Source: Macadamia tetraphylla (Eukaryota > Streptophyta > Magnoliopsida > Proteales > Proteaceae). From it: 64,000 nucleotides of DNA. Positions 47,901-58,776 of the stretch are shown here, piece by piece (within the stretch, counting starts at the first letter, position 1; each line of letters begins with the position of its first letter). A program made the translations under genes and the position numbers. Under the pieces are notes generated by a model, which did no database searches, had not been told where the DNA came from, and saw only the letters and a list, made by a program, of their open reading frames with translations. The stretch spans positions 30,571,077-30,635,076 of the forward strand of contig CM040962.1 of assembly GCA_022985045.1 (NCBI GenBank), read 5' to 3'.

Positions 47901-50900
47901 GAGCAGGGGCATCATCTGATGTTAAATCAAGCAAATCTACCAGAGGGGCAGCAGAGGGTTTGGCAACTCCATTTGGAAGATTGAGTAAAGACCCTGTAGG
48001 GGTTGAAACAGTTGGCGGCAAGGACCCGGCTCTTTTTCCACTATAAGTTGCTTCATCTAGAACTGGCATCCGCTCAACCAATGCTGGCCTGCAGGCAATC
48101 ATATACACTGTGTGTAACTACATTGAAACTTTTCCATGATCTTCCCAAGACAGAATCGTTGTTAATGATACCACACTATAAGGATCAACAGCCAACCTGA
48201 TATTCTGATGCCTCTCGATTATAGAATTAAATTCAATGGATCGTTGCTGCAGTTCTAACACAAGGCCTCCTTTATGCTGAGCAATTATGTCCTTTATCCT
48301 CCTAGATATATCATTAACATAAACATATCCATTATGAAAAATAAAAAACAACAAAACAAAAATCAAATCAAAGAAAATAATGTAAACAAGAACTAATTGG
48401 ACCAAAACCATGAATGCTAAATAAATATCCACAAAAAAGCATGCAAAAAAAGATTAAATAATGCCTATCAATAAACTAATAATTCACTTGAAAGCCAAAC
48501 ATATTAGATAACAAAGAACCGGAAAGAACAATCCTGGACACTACATGAAGAAATTAACAAAAAAGAACGTGAAAAAGGCACTACGTCATTCAAAATGCAA
48601 TGAAGTAACTTAGCGATGAGTAAGAACAATAACTGCCTCCCCTTTTTCATGGAGTTATGTCAGTAAGAACATGACTTACTGTGAACAAGATGGGAAACGA
48701 GAAGAGAGCTTTAAAAGAGCAATTAAAGACATAGCTCGAGTGGTAATATCTGATGTGTCAAGCTTCATGGCAATCTCTAAGACATCCACAGCATCAGATT
48801 CTGTTACCTGCTACAGAAAACTCAGGTTGGTGGTACCCACTTGCAGAGATATCATCATTGAGTAATTTCTTCAGGGCCAGTGCTCCAATTTAGGAATAAA
48901 TCAGAAAATGTAAGGAACCAAAATTATGGAATGAAAAATATGCACTTACAGTTATTGGTTCCTCTATGCTAAGCATCCCAGCATTACTGACCAACATTTC
49001 ACCATATTCCCCAATGCACCAGACAGCCACTCGAACAAGACTTTCCTGAGAATTGAGTACATCCTCTCAGAAACAGCAGTGTACATGAATGTAGTCTTTA
49101 TATGTAAGTGTTGTCAAATTCCAATGTTAACTACCTGTTCACCTGATGTTTGTACTGCCCTGTAAAGGGCCCTGACAGTATACCCATGGAGGTCAGAGGC
49201 ATTGCTTATCACAACAATAAGGGCATGCCAAACTTCATCCTTCACAAAATTTCCAGCCTGATATCACACAAAGAATGAGTACTATCTAAAAACCAATATA
49301 CAGTATATAATATTCAAGAAACCTGAATAAAATGCCTTCACAATCAGAAGCCTACATTCAATCTCTTAAGATAAAAGAGAAAGAGCCACAACAATTTTGA
49401 AAGTATTTTCTCTTTCAAAAATATCAGATTAATTAAGAAGGCTAAGAAAAAGGCTAGAAAAGCAAATAGTACACAACAACAGCATAAAACAACCACAAGA
49501 ACCAAAGCAAGGGGGAAATGGAAGGTAAAATTGGATTACAAATGTTCACTATCCACACCAGCCTCAGATAATTCACCAGCCAGGCCATTAAGGGACCACG
49601 TCCTCCACATAAGAGAGACATTCCACATAAAGAAAGACCTCTGGCTCTTCTAATGAGTCTCTCTCAAATCAAAAGATGAAACTCCAACCCTTTTAGATTA
49701 TCTTCAGCTTGGCAGCATAGTTGTCAAGGCATCGCCTAGGCGTCCAGGTGCTCTAGCTGGTAGGGCGCCTCGGTCACCTAAGCGATGTCTTGCCGCCTTT
49801 ATTTTTTTCTCCTCCAATTCCTAGGATAGCCTAAATTCCATGACAACCATGCTTGGCAATGATAGAATTGGAAAAGTCAACAATCCCGAGTACAAGAGGA
49901 TAAAATTAACATGACTTTAAATGCCCTGCTAGTGCCTGCTAACCTTGATTGCCCAGGGAAAGTTCAGCTTGACGGCATGAAAGGGACAGGGAATCGATAA
50001 TCGTGTTGAACATGGAAGCAAGGGGTAGGAAAAACACAATCCCAGTCAAATGTCTCACAATGTAGTTGGTGGATATCCATGAAATACTGCCAATGCCATT
50101 GTCCATCTAGCCTCTCAATATAATAATCACATCCACTACTTGCACAGGTCACTCCCAATGGTTTAAGGAGCTACCACCGAGAGGGGGGGCGAGGGAGAGA
50201 GAGAGAGGCGCTGTTCTCAAGAAATCGAGAAAGTGAGAGAGGCGCAAGAGAAAGAGATGGGAGGCCTTAGGGTTTGGATCTAAGGCTCTGATACCATGTT
50301 GAATGGAATAATGACTTGTGTCTAATGAGACATAGGCCAGATTTATTTATAATATGGAGGAGAACAGTCTAGAATGAATACAAAACCAAAATACCCATAT
50401 AAGACAATTCTACCTTTGTACACATTTTACAACACTACAAAACAGATATTAACAATGACGCATAATTGATGGGGGGCCTTAGGGAAGAAAGGGAATGTCA
50501 AAGTAAAGAAGGGGAAGGAGGGGAATCACACAATCAGACATTGCACAAATCCAATCAATTTCATTCAATAATCAAAGTCACTCCCCATGTAGAAAAGTAA
50601 GACATGAAATTAGAAACTCTACTAACATAGTATCTAGCGTAAACTAGAAAGCAACCATAAAAGGAAACCAATGCAAGGAAAGAAATTCTAACTCCTACAT
50701 TCAAATCTGGAAAATAAAAGGCATGAAATAAAGACAAAATAAGCTACTAATTAATTCCAACCCTTGTTGGACCAAAACCCTAGGCTGGACCAGTTCTTCT
50801 TGGCTCTTGGCTTCCAAAGCTAGTCATGCTGGTCAAATCAAGTAAGTGTAGTTGTATCTGCATCAATAATGATTTCACAACGTGATACTAAATTTCTGCA

Positions 50901-53688
50901 TTCTCATGTGCAGAAAAATAACAAGAGCCAAACACCTCAAAGAATACCATAATCCTTCATTCTTGCCAAACCATTTATGTTTCACATGTCAATACTCAAT
51001 TGAAAAACCAAGTTTTCATCAAACCCATTGCTCAAACAAGCTCTTACTTGGACTCATCACAATGATCTGGAATTGATCTCAATCATTGCAGGTCAACCGT
51101 GAGGATCGAGGCTGTGAGTTAGCATAACTTGTTACTTTAGAAGGGGACAAAAGTAAAAAATAATTGATGACTTCAGGAAAATAAGTACGACATCAAATAT
51201 CGAAAATTATGGGAAAGAGGTTTCCCTTTGGACAATGACGTAGGTCATACTAGAACTATATAACAATTAATGCTACATGAGAATGCTTTACTTCTAAGAG
51301 CAGAGCACCAAGGAACAATCAACGAATTTTCCACCACATATCTTCACATCACAAATAAGGGGATTAAACATCTGATATGAAACAAAGCTTATCTAACATC
51401 TTTAAATATCCTGAAAAGGCATCCAAGTGAACCTAAAATTATCTAATGGGACCTCAGTTCATGGTTTGGTGCCTACCTCAGAGAGAACCTTGAGCATCTG
51501 ATCAATGTACCATTGTTTTTCTGGGGAAAACCTGTGGGAAGAAGAGATTGCTCATTTAAGATATTCATGCATTTGAAAGATAACATGAGTATAAATTAAT
51601 AGTCTGTGTTACATGGATTTAAGTGCCGGTGTCATGGTAAGAATCTATTGACCAGTCAGATCTGCCTGACTGTTAATTCTTAGGGAATGGGACTTCCCTC
51701 TCAAGGATGCACAAAGACACAACTAGGAACATGATGCCGGTCAGCGTGACCTGCCTCAAGTTAGTTGGAGTATGACAATATCATGGGCCAAGTAATGTAT
51801 GAAAAGTTTTCATTAAAAGGAGGGCTCTGTTGAATTGTCTCATTATTTTTAAGTGTCATTGTGTTTCCTATTTAGTAAGTTGTTGATAGAGGGGTTTTCT
51901 TTAAGAAACCTAAATAGTTTAGACTCCATTTTTACAGTAATTTGAGTTTTATTCACTTATTTAGTAGCTTTAGTAATTCCTTTAGAGTCGTTAGCAAGGA
52001 AACATATATGTTAGGAGATGGGTCAAATATGGTTTATTAAAGCATTGTAAACAATATACTTTGTTAGGACTGAATGGTTTAATGTTAAGGATTAGGAGAA
52101 AAAGTAACCTTCCAATGGCTGATGGTCAACCAGTGTTCCACTATTGCTACTTCTCTTCTTTAAGACTCAGAATCGAATTTCAGAGAGAGAGTCCCAGGCG
52201 CAACAATTGATCAGGCCAAGTAAACAGATCTTCAGTAACTTTGGATTCAAGCTCATTTCTGGTTACAGATTCAGTTCATCTGTTCTATCAATTGATGTGG
52301 CAAGGTTTTCTGCTCTGAGTCTCAGTTTTGAGCCTGCATGGTCATTGCATCCCAATCAACTGGAAAAAGGATTCATCGCTGTTGATCAGAATAAAATCAG
52401 ATTTCATATAAAATCTGAAATTTTTAGATCCAGTGGAATTATAGTTCTGGATCCAGACCTTCAATCTCAAAAGGAAAGTCAAAGGACGAAAATTGAGTCC
52501 CAGGCCATATGTACTGATAGAGGGCGGGGCCCCCCCTTCTATCAAGATCGATGGCCCAATATGCCACCACTGGGATTAGCATTTCTAAAACATATGTTGA
52601 AGAGTGCATTAGCACGACCAAGCAACCAAAGCAAGGACTTGGGAGGAGTAAAGCTGATCTGCAAGCAGTGTTGCACTAATGCACAACAATCAAACTCCTA
52701 CGCCCCTAACAGAGTCAAGGCAACGTTGCTCTATGATCAGCTCGACCACCGGGAGAGTGGTTGTAGATCACCTAGCTCAGCTGTTGTTCAGTTGCATGGG
52801 CGCTAACACACAGTAGTTTGATTGCAGCTGACTGTTAATCAGCTTGATTTACAGCCAGCGTGTGCCCTACCACTTGAATCAGATCAGTTTGCTACTCTGA
52901 TCTAAAACTTTAGAATTGGAAATCCTAATAAATATGATTTTGGAAGAACTGAAATGAAGTTGATCCACTGAGTAAATTTTCAAACTGCTATTTGATTTTC
53001 AGTTATTTCATATAGAACATTAGTGAATTTTCACAATCTTTCAGGAGGTTATTTCATTTCCCAATTGTTGTTTGTAACAGACCTCAAGGTTAGAAATTAT
53101 CATAAACTTCACTGAAATTGGATCTTTATTAAAATTCTCCAGATTATTTCAGGTGCTTCCGATTTTGTGTAAACTTACCGTTCTTCCGGCCCTGTTTTTG
53201 AGCCAAGTGTCATTTTATTTGGTTAAATTGCGCAGACTCTTAAGTAAGAAATATATACTCATTTTATACAAACAATAAAAACTAGAAGCTCATATGTTAC
53301 TCATATGTTTAATTCATTGATAACAAAACATTTATCAAATATAATAAAATCGAATGCCTGATTCATAAGCCTGAAATATTAGTACTGAAAAAAGATCTTA
53401 GAATGCCATCTCAACCACAGATAGCCACAGAATTGTGTTTCTGAATATGAAAAGACAAAACACCTCCATGCTTGGTTTTACCAGTCATTTTGATTTCCAA
53501 TTTATTATGGTTTTCCCAAAAAAGACATGGCAACAAACTAAAAATCAAGTTCTGTTCAGGAAAAACCGGCCTGACAAGTAACATTACCCATAAATCATCT
53601 GCAACTTTAAAGCCAAGGGAAAATATTACAATTTGAAGAACAAAATTATACGAATCAGGTAACTTTTTTTTTTCAAACTTACTTTTCA

Positions 53689-53720
<32 letters not shown>

Positions 53721-54532
53721 CTTGAATTCTTGATCACTTACTTCCAGATAATCAATAAGCTCTTTTGTCAAATTCTTCGCGTTGCTTTCATTCACTAGCA
53801 CAAAGATCAGTTCAAGTGCCCTCTTCCTAATGGAAGCATCTGAGTCCTGTTAAGTCATAACGTTTATCAGTCGGATAACTCAAATCAATAACAATGTGAC
53901 CGATTATCTCTGTTATTATTCATAACCTACTAAGAGTAGTAAAGGATTTTTTTCTTCTTTTTTTCATTTTTTTTTTTTTCAGAGGGGTGTGGGATCATGG
54001 AAAAATTGCATATGCAACAGCATTTTCCATCCTTGCTATGTCCTAAAAAAAGTTGCATCTCAATATCTTGGTTTGTTTTTGCTTTTTTCTCCTTTTCTTT
54101 TGGTGGGGGGTGGACCAAATGTTCCAGTAACTCGCATTATATTTATGTATCTATCAATTGTAAATAGAACAATAACTTTTACATCAGTGCTAGTCAATGA
54201 GAACTTTGGATGGAACAATGGTGGGAGCATTAGCATTTATTTCATCCGATGCCTTCAGATATACAGACTGGCATAGATGGGATAGATGTGAAAATGTGTT
54301 TGGACTTTCAAGTAATATTTGAGAGCACTTTGACCATTCAGAAATCTGATGGAACATTACAAAAATCAAATAAAAGTACAAATTGCCTGAATTTTTACTT
54401 TTGCTGACTATAAGTACAACCAAGCATATCTAGTGCAATACCTTTACACACTCCAAAATTGTCGCCCGATGCCTCTGCACTGCTTGGGCATCTACAGAAA
54501 TAGCCTTCATCAGCATGTTCAATGCAACATAT
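32880..54532 (-). CDS. AP1G1: AP-1 complex subunit gamma (gamma-adaptin), C-terminal twelve exons
   Basis: Large subunit of the AP-1 clathrin adaptor that sorts cargo at the trans-Golgi network and endosomes. Exons in 5'-3' order (all minus, all GT-AG): 54442-54532, 53683-53846, 51477-51531, 49135-49257, 48950-49045, 48680-48807, 48197-48301, 47829-48088, 35665-35943, 35398-35573, 34004-34108, 32880-32975. Together they give 1678 nt with no stop or frameshift: 558 residues corresponding to about residue 320 to the end of the 876-residue Arabidopsis protein. Visible blocks are the trunk (QRHRATILECVKDSDASIRK, WYIDQMLKVLSE, VAVWCIGEYGE), the hinge (VDLLDL, GGDFLQDLLGVDL, VDLLDGLSPS) and the ear (FIFQAAVPKFVQLHLDPASS). 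The N-terminal exons are not in the window. Gamma-1 versus gamma-2 is not resolved. Confidence 0.9.
32976..35397 (-). other. Gamma-adaptin introns between ear exons
   Basis: Introns 32976-34003 and 34109-35397, AT-rich, with poly-A runs (for example 33328-33345, 33899-33909). No embedded element with defined ends was recognised. Confidence 0.6.
37432..37593 (-). repeat. Copia 3' LTR (162 bp)
   Basis: Similar to the 5' LTR at 40142-40301 with scattered substitutions. A TTTATTTATAATAATG string contains the minus-strand TATA box of the LTR. Confidence 0.8.
40129..40141 (-). promoter_or_regulatory. Copia primer-binding site
   Basis: Minus strand TGGTATTAGAGCC, complementary to the 3' end of initiator tRNA-Met with one difference from the usual TGGTATCAGAGCC, directly next to the LTR. 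Confidence 0.75.
40142..40301 (-). repeat. Copia 5' LTR (160 bp)
   Basis: TGTTGAATGG...TTACAACA. It pairs with 37432-37593 and carries the second copy of the TATTC target duplication just outside. Confidence 0.8.
41095..41491 (-). pseudogene. RTE-type LINE reverse-transcriptase C-terminal remnant
   Basis: The minus strand reads, with frame changes, FYKMAIKTAMLHGAECWA, a Met-rich EMRML-like stretch, and LIKWFRYVK followed by GAANALARCDMVHL. These correspond to the C-terminal part of plant RTE-type LINE reverse transcriptases (the AECWA and RWFGHV..R.ANAP..R blocks). Stops are present. The upstream part of the same protein lies across the LTR insertion at 43680-43880, showing that the LINE was there first. 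Confidence 0.6.
41492..41917 (-). repeat. 3' LTR of the 41492-43679 element
   Basis: 426 bp, TGATGAGGGCC...AGCATCA. It is close to the other LTR at 43246-43679. Confidence 0.85.
41980..42351 (-). pseudogene. Broken acidic reading frame in the non-autonomous LTR element
   Basis: From ATG at 42351 the minus strand reads MDLDLLLGIRQQMQLIREKL (helical, coiled-coil-like), meets one TAA soon after, then continues in the same frame through an acidic segment (EDESPMVEDDMAPSEIEDQ) to TGA at 41980. It could be the start of a gag-like protein or an accessory frame; I do not recognise the C-terminal half. Confidence 0.4.
43230..43243 (-). promoter_or_regulatory. Primer-binding site of the 41492-43679 element
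   Basis: Minus strand TTGGTATCAGAGCC matches the tRNA-Met primer-binding consensus and sits two bases from the LTR. Confidence 0.8.
43246..43679 (-). repeat. 5' LTR of the 41492-43679 element
   Basis: 434 bp, TGATAAAGGGCC...CTGCATCA, followed by the CAAGA target duplication. Confidence 0.85.
43680..43880 (-). pseudogene. RTE-type LINE reverse-transcriptase remnant, upstream piece
   Basis: The minus strand reads WCVLFSDDIDLVHG (the catalytic xxDD block), then EDALESEG and AKTECMEYSISKTRN followed by EEVVNL, corresponding to the FADD and KTEYMEC region of plant RTE-type LINEs. It continues at 41491 on the other side of the inserted LTR element. Confidence 0.6.
43998..45467. mobile_element. 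Mutator-like element with long TIRs, 1470 bp
   Basis: Left end GGGAGAATTACTAGATTACC and inverted right end GGGAAAATAACAAGATTACC belong to imperfect terminal inverted repeats of about 110-120 bases (43998-44110 and about 45360-45467). The element is flanked by the perfect 9-bp duplication TTTAAATTA at 43989-43997 and 45468-45476. The interior contains a GC-richer segment (44160-45300) with an open stretch at 44451-44777 (AREIEKMTAIIESGKNLKI...) that I do not recognise. Long TIRs plus a 9-bp duplication define a MULE. No transposase is present, so it is non-autonomous, possibly a Pack-MULE with captured host sequence. Confidence 0.8.
46164..46904. mobile_element. hAT-like non-autonomous element, 741 bp
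   Basis: The left end CATAGTTCCAGGTTTT and inverted right end CATAGTTCAAGGTTTCACC are terminal inverted repeats, flanked by the 8-bp duplication GGAGAAAA at 46156-46163 and 46905-46912. The body is rich in GGTTTC/GAAACC words and lacks coding capacity. An 8-bp duplication suggests the hAT superfamily. Confidence 0.65.
46943..46995 (-). repeat. Au-SINE-like word
   Basis: AACACAATTAAGCC followed by TTATCCCAACTAATCCCAG is a short diverged relative of the motif at 18757-18812. Length is too short for a confident call. Confidence 0.3.
47829..54532 (-). CDS. AP1G1: Gamma-adaptin trunk and proximal hinge exons (first eight in window)
   Basis: The eight exons are consecutive in the protein: YVALNMLMKAISVD (54442-54532), DSDASIRKRALELIF (53683-53846), FSPEKQWYIDQML (51477-51531), AGNFVKDEVWHALIV (49135-49257), ESLVRVAVWCIGEYG (48950-49045), VTESDAVDVLEIAMK (48680-48807), RIKDIIAQHKGGLVLEL (48197-48301), and PALVERMPVLDEATYSGKRAG to the SLSG of the hinge (47829-48088). 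Split codons fit at every junction. The trunk alpha-solenoid is therefore represented only in its C-terminal half. Confidence 0.9.
49716..49851. mobile_element. hAT-like MITE, 136 bp
   Basis: Ends CATAGTTGTCAAGG and inverted CATGGTTGTCATGG, flanked by CTTGGCAG (49708-49715) and CTTGGCAA (49852-49859), an 8-bp duplication with one mismatch. The interior carries GCATCGCCTAGGCG-type palindromic words common in plant genomes. Located in the gamma-adaptin intron 49258-51476. Confidence 0.55.
50158..50434 (-). mobile_element. Copia relic: leader, primer site and one LTR
   Basis: 50297-50434 (TGTTGAATGGAATAATGAC...TTTTACAACA) is a diverged relative of the LTRs at 37432 and 40142. The primer-binding site TGGTATCAGAGCC (minus, 50284-50296) directly adjoins it, and 50158-50283 resembles the leader at about 40010-40128. 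The remainder of the element and the other LTR are absent. Confidence 0.6.
50467..50865 (-). mobile_element. Solo LTR (399 bp) with TSD ATAAT
   Basis: TGATGGGGGG...CTGCATCA flanked by ATAAT at 50462-50466 and 50866-50870. The start and the words CTTGTTGGACCAAAACCC and GGCTTCCA match the LTR at 60895-61278, so both belong to one family. Only one LTR remains, which is the usual product of LTR-LTR recombination. Confidence 0.75.
51532..53682 (-). other. Gamma-adaptin intron with unclassified repeat-like DNA
   Basis: A 2.15-kb intron. On the plus strand an unusually long open stretch (52144-52806, 220 codons, no ATG at its start) has no recognisable domain. Composition and position suggest retroelement debris, but no LTR ends or target duplication were found. 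Confidence 0.35.
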
Positions 54533-57135
54533 CTGAAAACAATAATAGGTTAAACTACATAAGTTTTTGTTAAGATAGATACCCTAATATTTCCATAAGT
54601 TCTAACTTAATTACAGGCCTTTTTTCTGAATAAAAAACAACCAACAGTTACAGCACAAAGACAAACTCACAAGGAGAATGACCAGACTTATATTATGTTT
54701 TACCACTTAAGGACAGAAATAAGACAGAACATTACAATTATACCCCTATAAAACCGACATAACTTAACACCAATTAAATTCATAACAAAAGACTGAATAC
54801 TATATCCAAGATACCTCTAGCTGATGCAGACCAACCCATCGATTGGGGCTCCAAAGTTGGTTCACAACTGGGCCATAATTTGGGGCATATCCACATCAAG
54901 CAACCTAACCTGGAGGATATCTCCTAGATCCAATGCGTGAGAGGATATTGAAGACCTCTGGGACAGCTTGCATGAGAGATAATTCCAAGAGAAATTGCTG
55001 CTTTGCATGGAATTCCTAGATGGCCTTTTATGTCTTTAGTTCTATTTTATTAGTTTCTAATTAGGTATTTTCTCTTTTTGAAAGTAATAGGTTAGAGTTT
55101 TTATTTCAATAGGTTTCTATTGTCCTTGTAATCAAGTAGGCAATTACTTAAGTCACCAAGAAGCCCACGAATGGACTGGGTTTCCTATTTTGTAATTTTT
55201 TTTACTACAAACTGAAAGGGGAACCTATCCCACGATTTACGTTATGAGAAGAAAAACAAGTTTATGCAAACTGTGGCTTTTGATGCAGTGAGGTGAGAGA
55301 CCTATGTGAGGGTGAGAGGCCCCAGGGAAGAGTGAAAGGCTTAACCCATTTATTCAACTTCTTCCCCCCTTCTTCTCCACTCAATTTCTGTCCCCCCTCC
55401 ACCCCCCTTCTTCTCCACCCAATTTCTGTCCCCCCTCCCCTGGTTGTGGTTTATTTTCTGTGCTTACTTGAGATCAATCGAGAGACCTATTGAAGCCATT
55501 TTAAAGCCCCCAGTTGATTGCTGCAGTGTTGCTGATCCGAGGCACATAAGAAGGCTTGCAGGACTGCAGATCTGAAGATTTCTGGCAGCAGATTGCACCT
55601 CCAGATCTCCACATCCGTTGGACATCTAAAGCCCATCTTTTGGTCACCCATTGGCCTCCCTACGGGACTCCTTTGACAAGAAGTTCAGGCCTCCCTGTGA
55701 CCTGGTTTGCGAGAAATAAAAAAATTCCTTATTTGATCTAGATTCAAGAATAAAGGTAACACGTAAAATGTCCATACTCTCAGGTTGTTCTTTCGGAGTC
55801 TGAACCTTACCATCTGATACTCCAATCGATGGGCATTATTTCCACTCTACTCCATTTATTGTGGTTACTGAATGTAAGTCCTGGGAGCCCTACACATGTC
55901 CTGCGATCAGGTTATTGTTATTGATATTTGTTCTTTGGGGTGGGGTGTAATAATACCTTTATTAAGTGACTGATAAAGGTTGTGAGAAGATACTTTGTCC
56001 ACTGTTTTGGGTTTTACAAATACACAAATACTGATATCAGTAGTCAAGTCAGTGTGTTGTTGGAGTTGTTTAATGATTCTATTCTGGGGTTGAGTCACTT
56101 GTGATTTGACCTTATATTACAAGCAGCTAAGAAATGAACTATGAATATATTCTGACAATGAAACCCAACTTTTTCAACCCCCTGGAAAAAAAAAATAATG
56201 AAACCCAACTTATCACTTAAAAACAAACAACAGTTTGCCTATTAAACAGAACAAGGATTCACAACAGGAATAAAAAGAGAACAAACAAGAGAAAAAATGT
56301 TCACACCAGCAATACCAGTAAACAAGTTATCCCTATGAATCCCACTATTACCCAACAGAAATGAAACATTCCAAAGCAAGAACACCATGAGCCTTTGTTA
56401 TTCCTTTTTTTTTTTCCCACAATTAAAAACATTACTTAAATCTCTATAATCACTACTTAGGAAAAACAGAAAATTTTTTACGAATTCAAGAATAATGCAA
56501 CCCCGGGCTACAAAACCCTACTTTTGGATCACTATGGCACCACCAAAGTGAAAGAAATTCAAAATAGTGTGAAAATAATGTGATCATTGGCAATCTGTAA
56601 ATTCTGAGAATGTGCAGAACCCCTTTGAGTAAATCAAATAGGCACTAGGAACAATTGGTAAATAAATAGAAGAGAATGGATTTTCTGAAATTTAAAATAG
56701 GAATGGGAATAAAACAGAAATAAGTTACACAGGAAATGAATTTTATGCATATAAAAATATGTCTGTTATTACTTGCAACTAACAAAGTTGTCTATCCCTT
56801 ACCTCTCGATAGGCAACAAAATCAGCAGTGAGTTACCGTGGTTGCAGATGCGAGAACTTACTCAAGAAAGATCCACTCGAGCTGAAACTTCAGTTTATTA
56901 ATCCTAGCTTCCAGCCCTCTTAAACCCAAGCGACCGAACATCACCCAAAGGATCAACTAAAGAATTAACAAGAGAACTCTGAAATTTTCTCTGGTGGAAG
57001 TCACCAGATCTGATCTGAACTTGGGTATGGGTGGAACTCACGATAGGAGAGGATTCGGGAGGCAAGACTCGATTTTTTTTTTTTTAATGAATAAAATAAT
57101 TCATTACCAAGAGGAAAGAAAATAAACATGGGAGG
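54533..57135. other. Region upstream of the first adaptin exon seen; 5' exon candidate
   Basis: No adaptin coding exon is visible here on the minus strand. 54832-56100 is repeat-like, starting TGATGCAGACC as the CATCA-family LTRs do in reverse, but no matching end was found. The minus strand at about 57060-56803 looks like a 5' leader exon with two donor-like sites (TTGA|GTAAGT at 56862/56861 and AGAG|GTAAGG at 56803/56802). Whether it belongs to the adaptin gene is unknown. Confidence 0.35.
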
Positions 57136-57422
57136 TGTTGAGACTGACACTAATCCCGGCTAGTTCCCTGGACCGATAGGGTCAATTATGTCCAATCGGT
57201 CCAGTATTTTTGGTTACGGTTACTTCTTTATGTCTTGGGGGTATTCTTGTATTTTTATTCTTATGAAATAATATTAATGTTAGGGAAAACCTGAGATCAA
57301 AACCATCCTGGTAAGATCGCAGGCCTTTTCTCATCTTTTGGGAGTCTCCTTTAGTTGTACCTCTCTTTCTCTTCTCTTTCTTTTTCTTTTGATTTGATTA
57401 CAAGGTATCTGGGATTGTAACA
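57136..57422 (+). repeat. Copia 5' LTR (287 bp)
   Basis: TGTTGAGACTG...GGGATTGTAACA, ending directly before the primer-binding site. The five bases before it are GGAGG, which should recur after the 3' LTR outside this window. Confidence 0.75.
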
Positions 57423-57435
57423 TGGTATCAAAGCC
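57423..57435 (+). promoter_or_regulatory. Copia primer-binding site
   Basis: TGGTATCAAAGCC, one base different from the usual tRNA-Met match TGGTATCAGAGCC, adjoining the LTR. Confidence 0.75.
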
Positions 57436-57809
57436 TCTGTAATCAAATCAAGCTTTTCAAAATCCTCCCTGCTGATCTCGGTTTTGCACTGAAATCTTCT
57501 GGTGTGCAGCCACTTATTGCTGCATCTACTATGGATTAAATCACATGGAGTGATTTCTTTGGTGTATGGATCGTGCTCTATTGGTACCATGCTGAAGATT
57601 TTAAGAACTTGAACTGCAGCCATCTTCTTTTTTCTTTTATCGAACCCGGGTCTCTTGGGTGAAAGCCAGATATCCAGCTGCTGTGGTTCAGGTTGGTCTG
57701 CTATTTTTGGGTGAAAACTAGATATCGGCAACTCTATTTGTGGGTGAAGTATTTTTGGGTGAATGCCAGATATCGGCAACTCTATTTGTCTACTTTATTT
57801 TTTATTCTC

Positions 57810-58698
57810 ATGGCTGAGACCAAGTCTACTACCTCTGTGACTACTGCATCTGCCTCGGACAATGTCAATATCCAAATTACTTCTATTAAGCTCAAGGGAA
57901 GCTCGAATTACCTACTTTGGGCTCAATCTGTGAAGGTTTACCTTATGGCCAAGGATAAACTTAAGTATACTACTTCTGATTCTCCTTCATCATTTGACAA
58001 GGGTTATGATGAATGGATGAAGGAGAATGTTTTGATTTTAATCTGGTTGTGGAATAGTATGGAACCAGATGTCGTTGCCAATGTCATGTTTCACTCTACT
58101 GCAAAGGGAGTATGGGATGATTTGGGATGATTTGAAGAAAACTTACTCTCAAGAAAAGAACATGATCCGTATCTATGATATTTATGAGATGCCGTTCCAG
58201 TTTTGCCAGTCTGACAGATCTCTTTCAGAGTATTATAATACTTTCAGGGGAATGGTTGAAGAACTTAATGTTTTCCAGCCCTCGACCACAGACATTGCCA
58301 AATTGAAAGCTCAGCAGAATGAGCTTTTCGTTTCCAAATTTTTTGCTAGTTTGAATAATGATTTGAAGGCAGTGAAGGGCCATTTACTTGCAGGCGATAT
58401 TGTTCCTACTCCGAATGACACTTATTCGCGACTGCAGCGTATCACTTCATCAACTAAATCTGATCAGTCTTCCAAAGACAATTCTGCCTTCCTTGCCAAC
58501 CGTGGACGTGGTTGCAGTCATGGGGGGTCGTGGATCGGCTGGTCGAGGTTCTAGTGGACAGCCTTCTGATCGTGCAGCCGCCAGTGCACTTATTGCGTGA
58601 AGCCCAACCATACAATAGAGACTTGCTGGGCAAAGCATGGCAAGCCAGAGTGGGCAACCCAGTTAGCCAATCATGCAGTGTCAGATGATGGTACTGAC
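57810..58698 (+). pseudogene. Copia gag, frameshifted
   Basis: ATG at 57810 (MAETKSTT...), then the gag core with GSSNYLLWAQSVK. A 10-base tandem duplication (GGGATGATTT at 58114-58123 and 58124-58133) shifts the frame; the protein continues in another frame (KKTYSQEKNMIRIYD...) to about 58554. A second shift leads to a zinc knuckle CTYCVKPNHTIETC (58585-58626, CX2CX4HX4C). Confidence 0.8.
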
Positions 58699-58776
58699 AC
58701 AGTGTCTTCCGTTAATGCTAAACCGAGACCTTCTTCAGGAGATTCATCTACCAGTCTGCGCGTTGACATCAATTAG

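Noticed and set aside
52144..52806. 220-codon open stretch on the plus strand within an adaptin intron
   Set aside because: It begins at a TTG rather than an ATG, shows no domain, and lies in repeat-like intronic DNA antisense to the host gene; no evidence that it is a gene.
54832..56100. Possible solo LTR beginning TGATGCAGACC
   Set aside because: No downstream end with the left flank CTAGC repeated; limits cannot be set.
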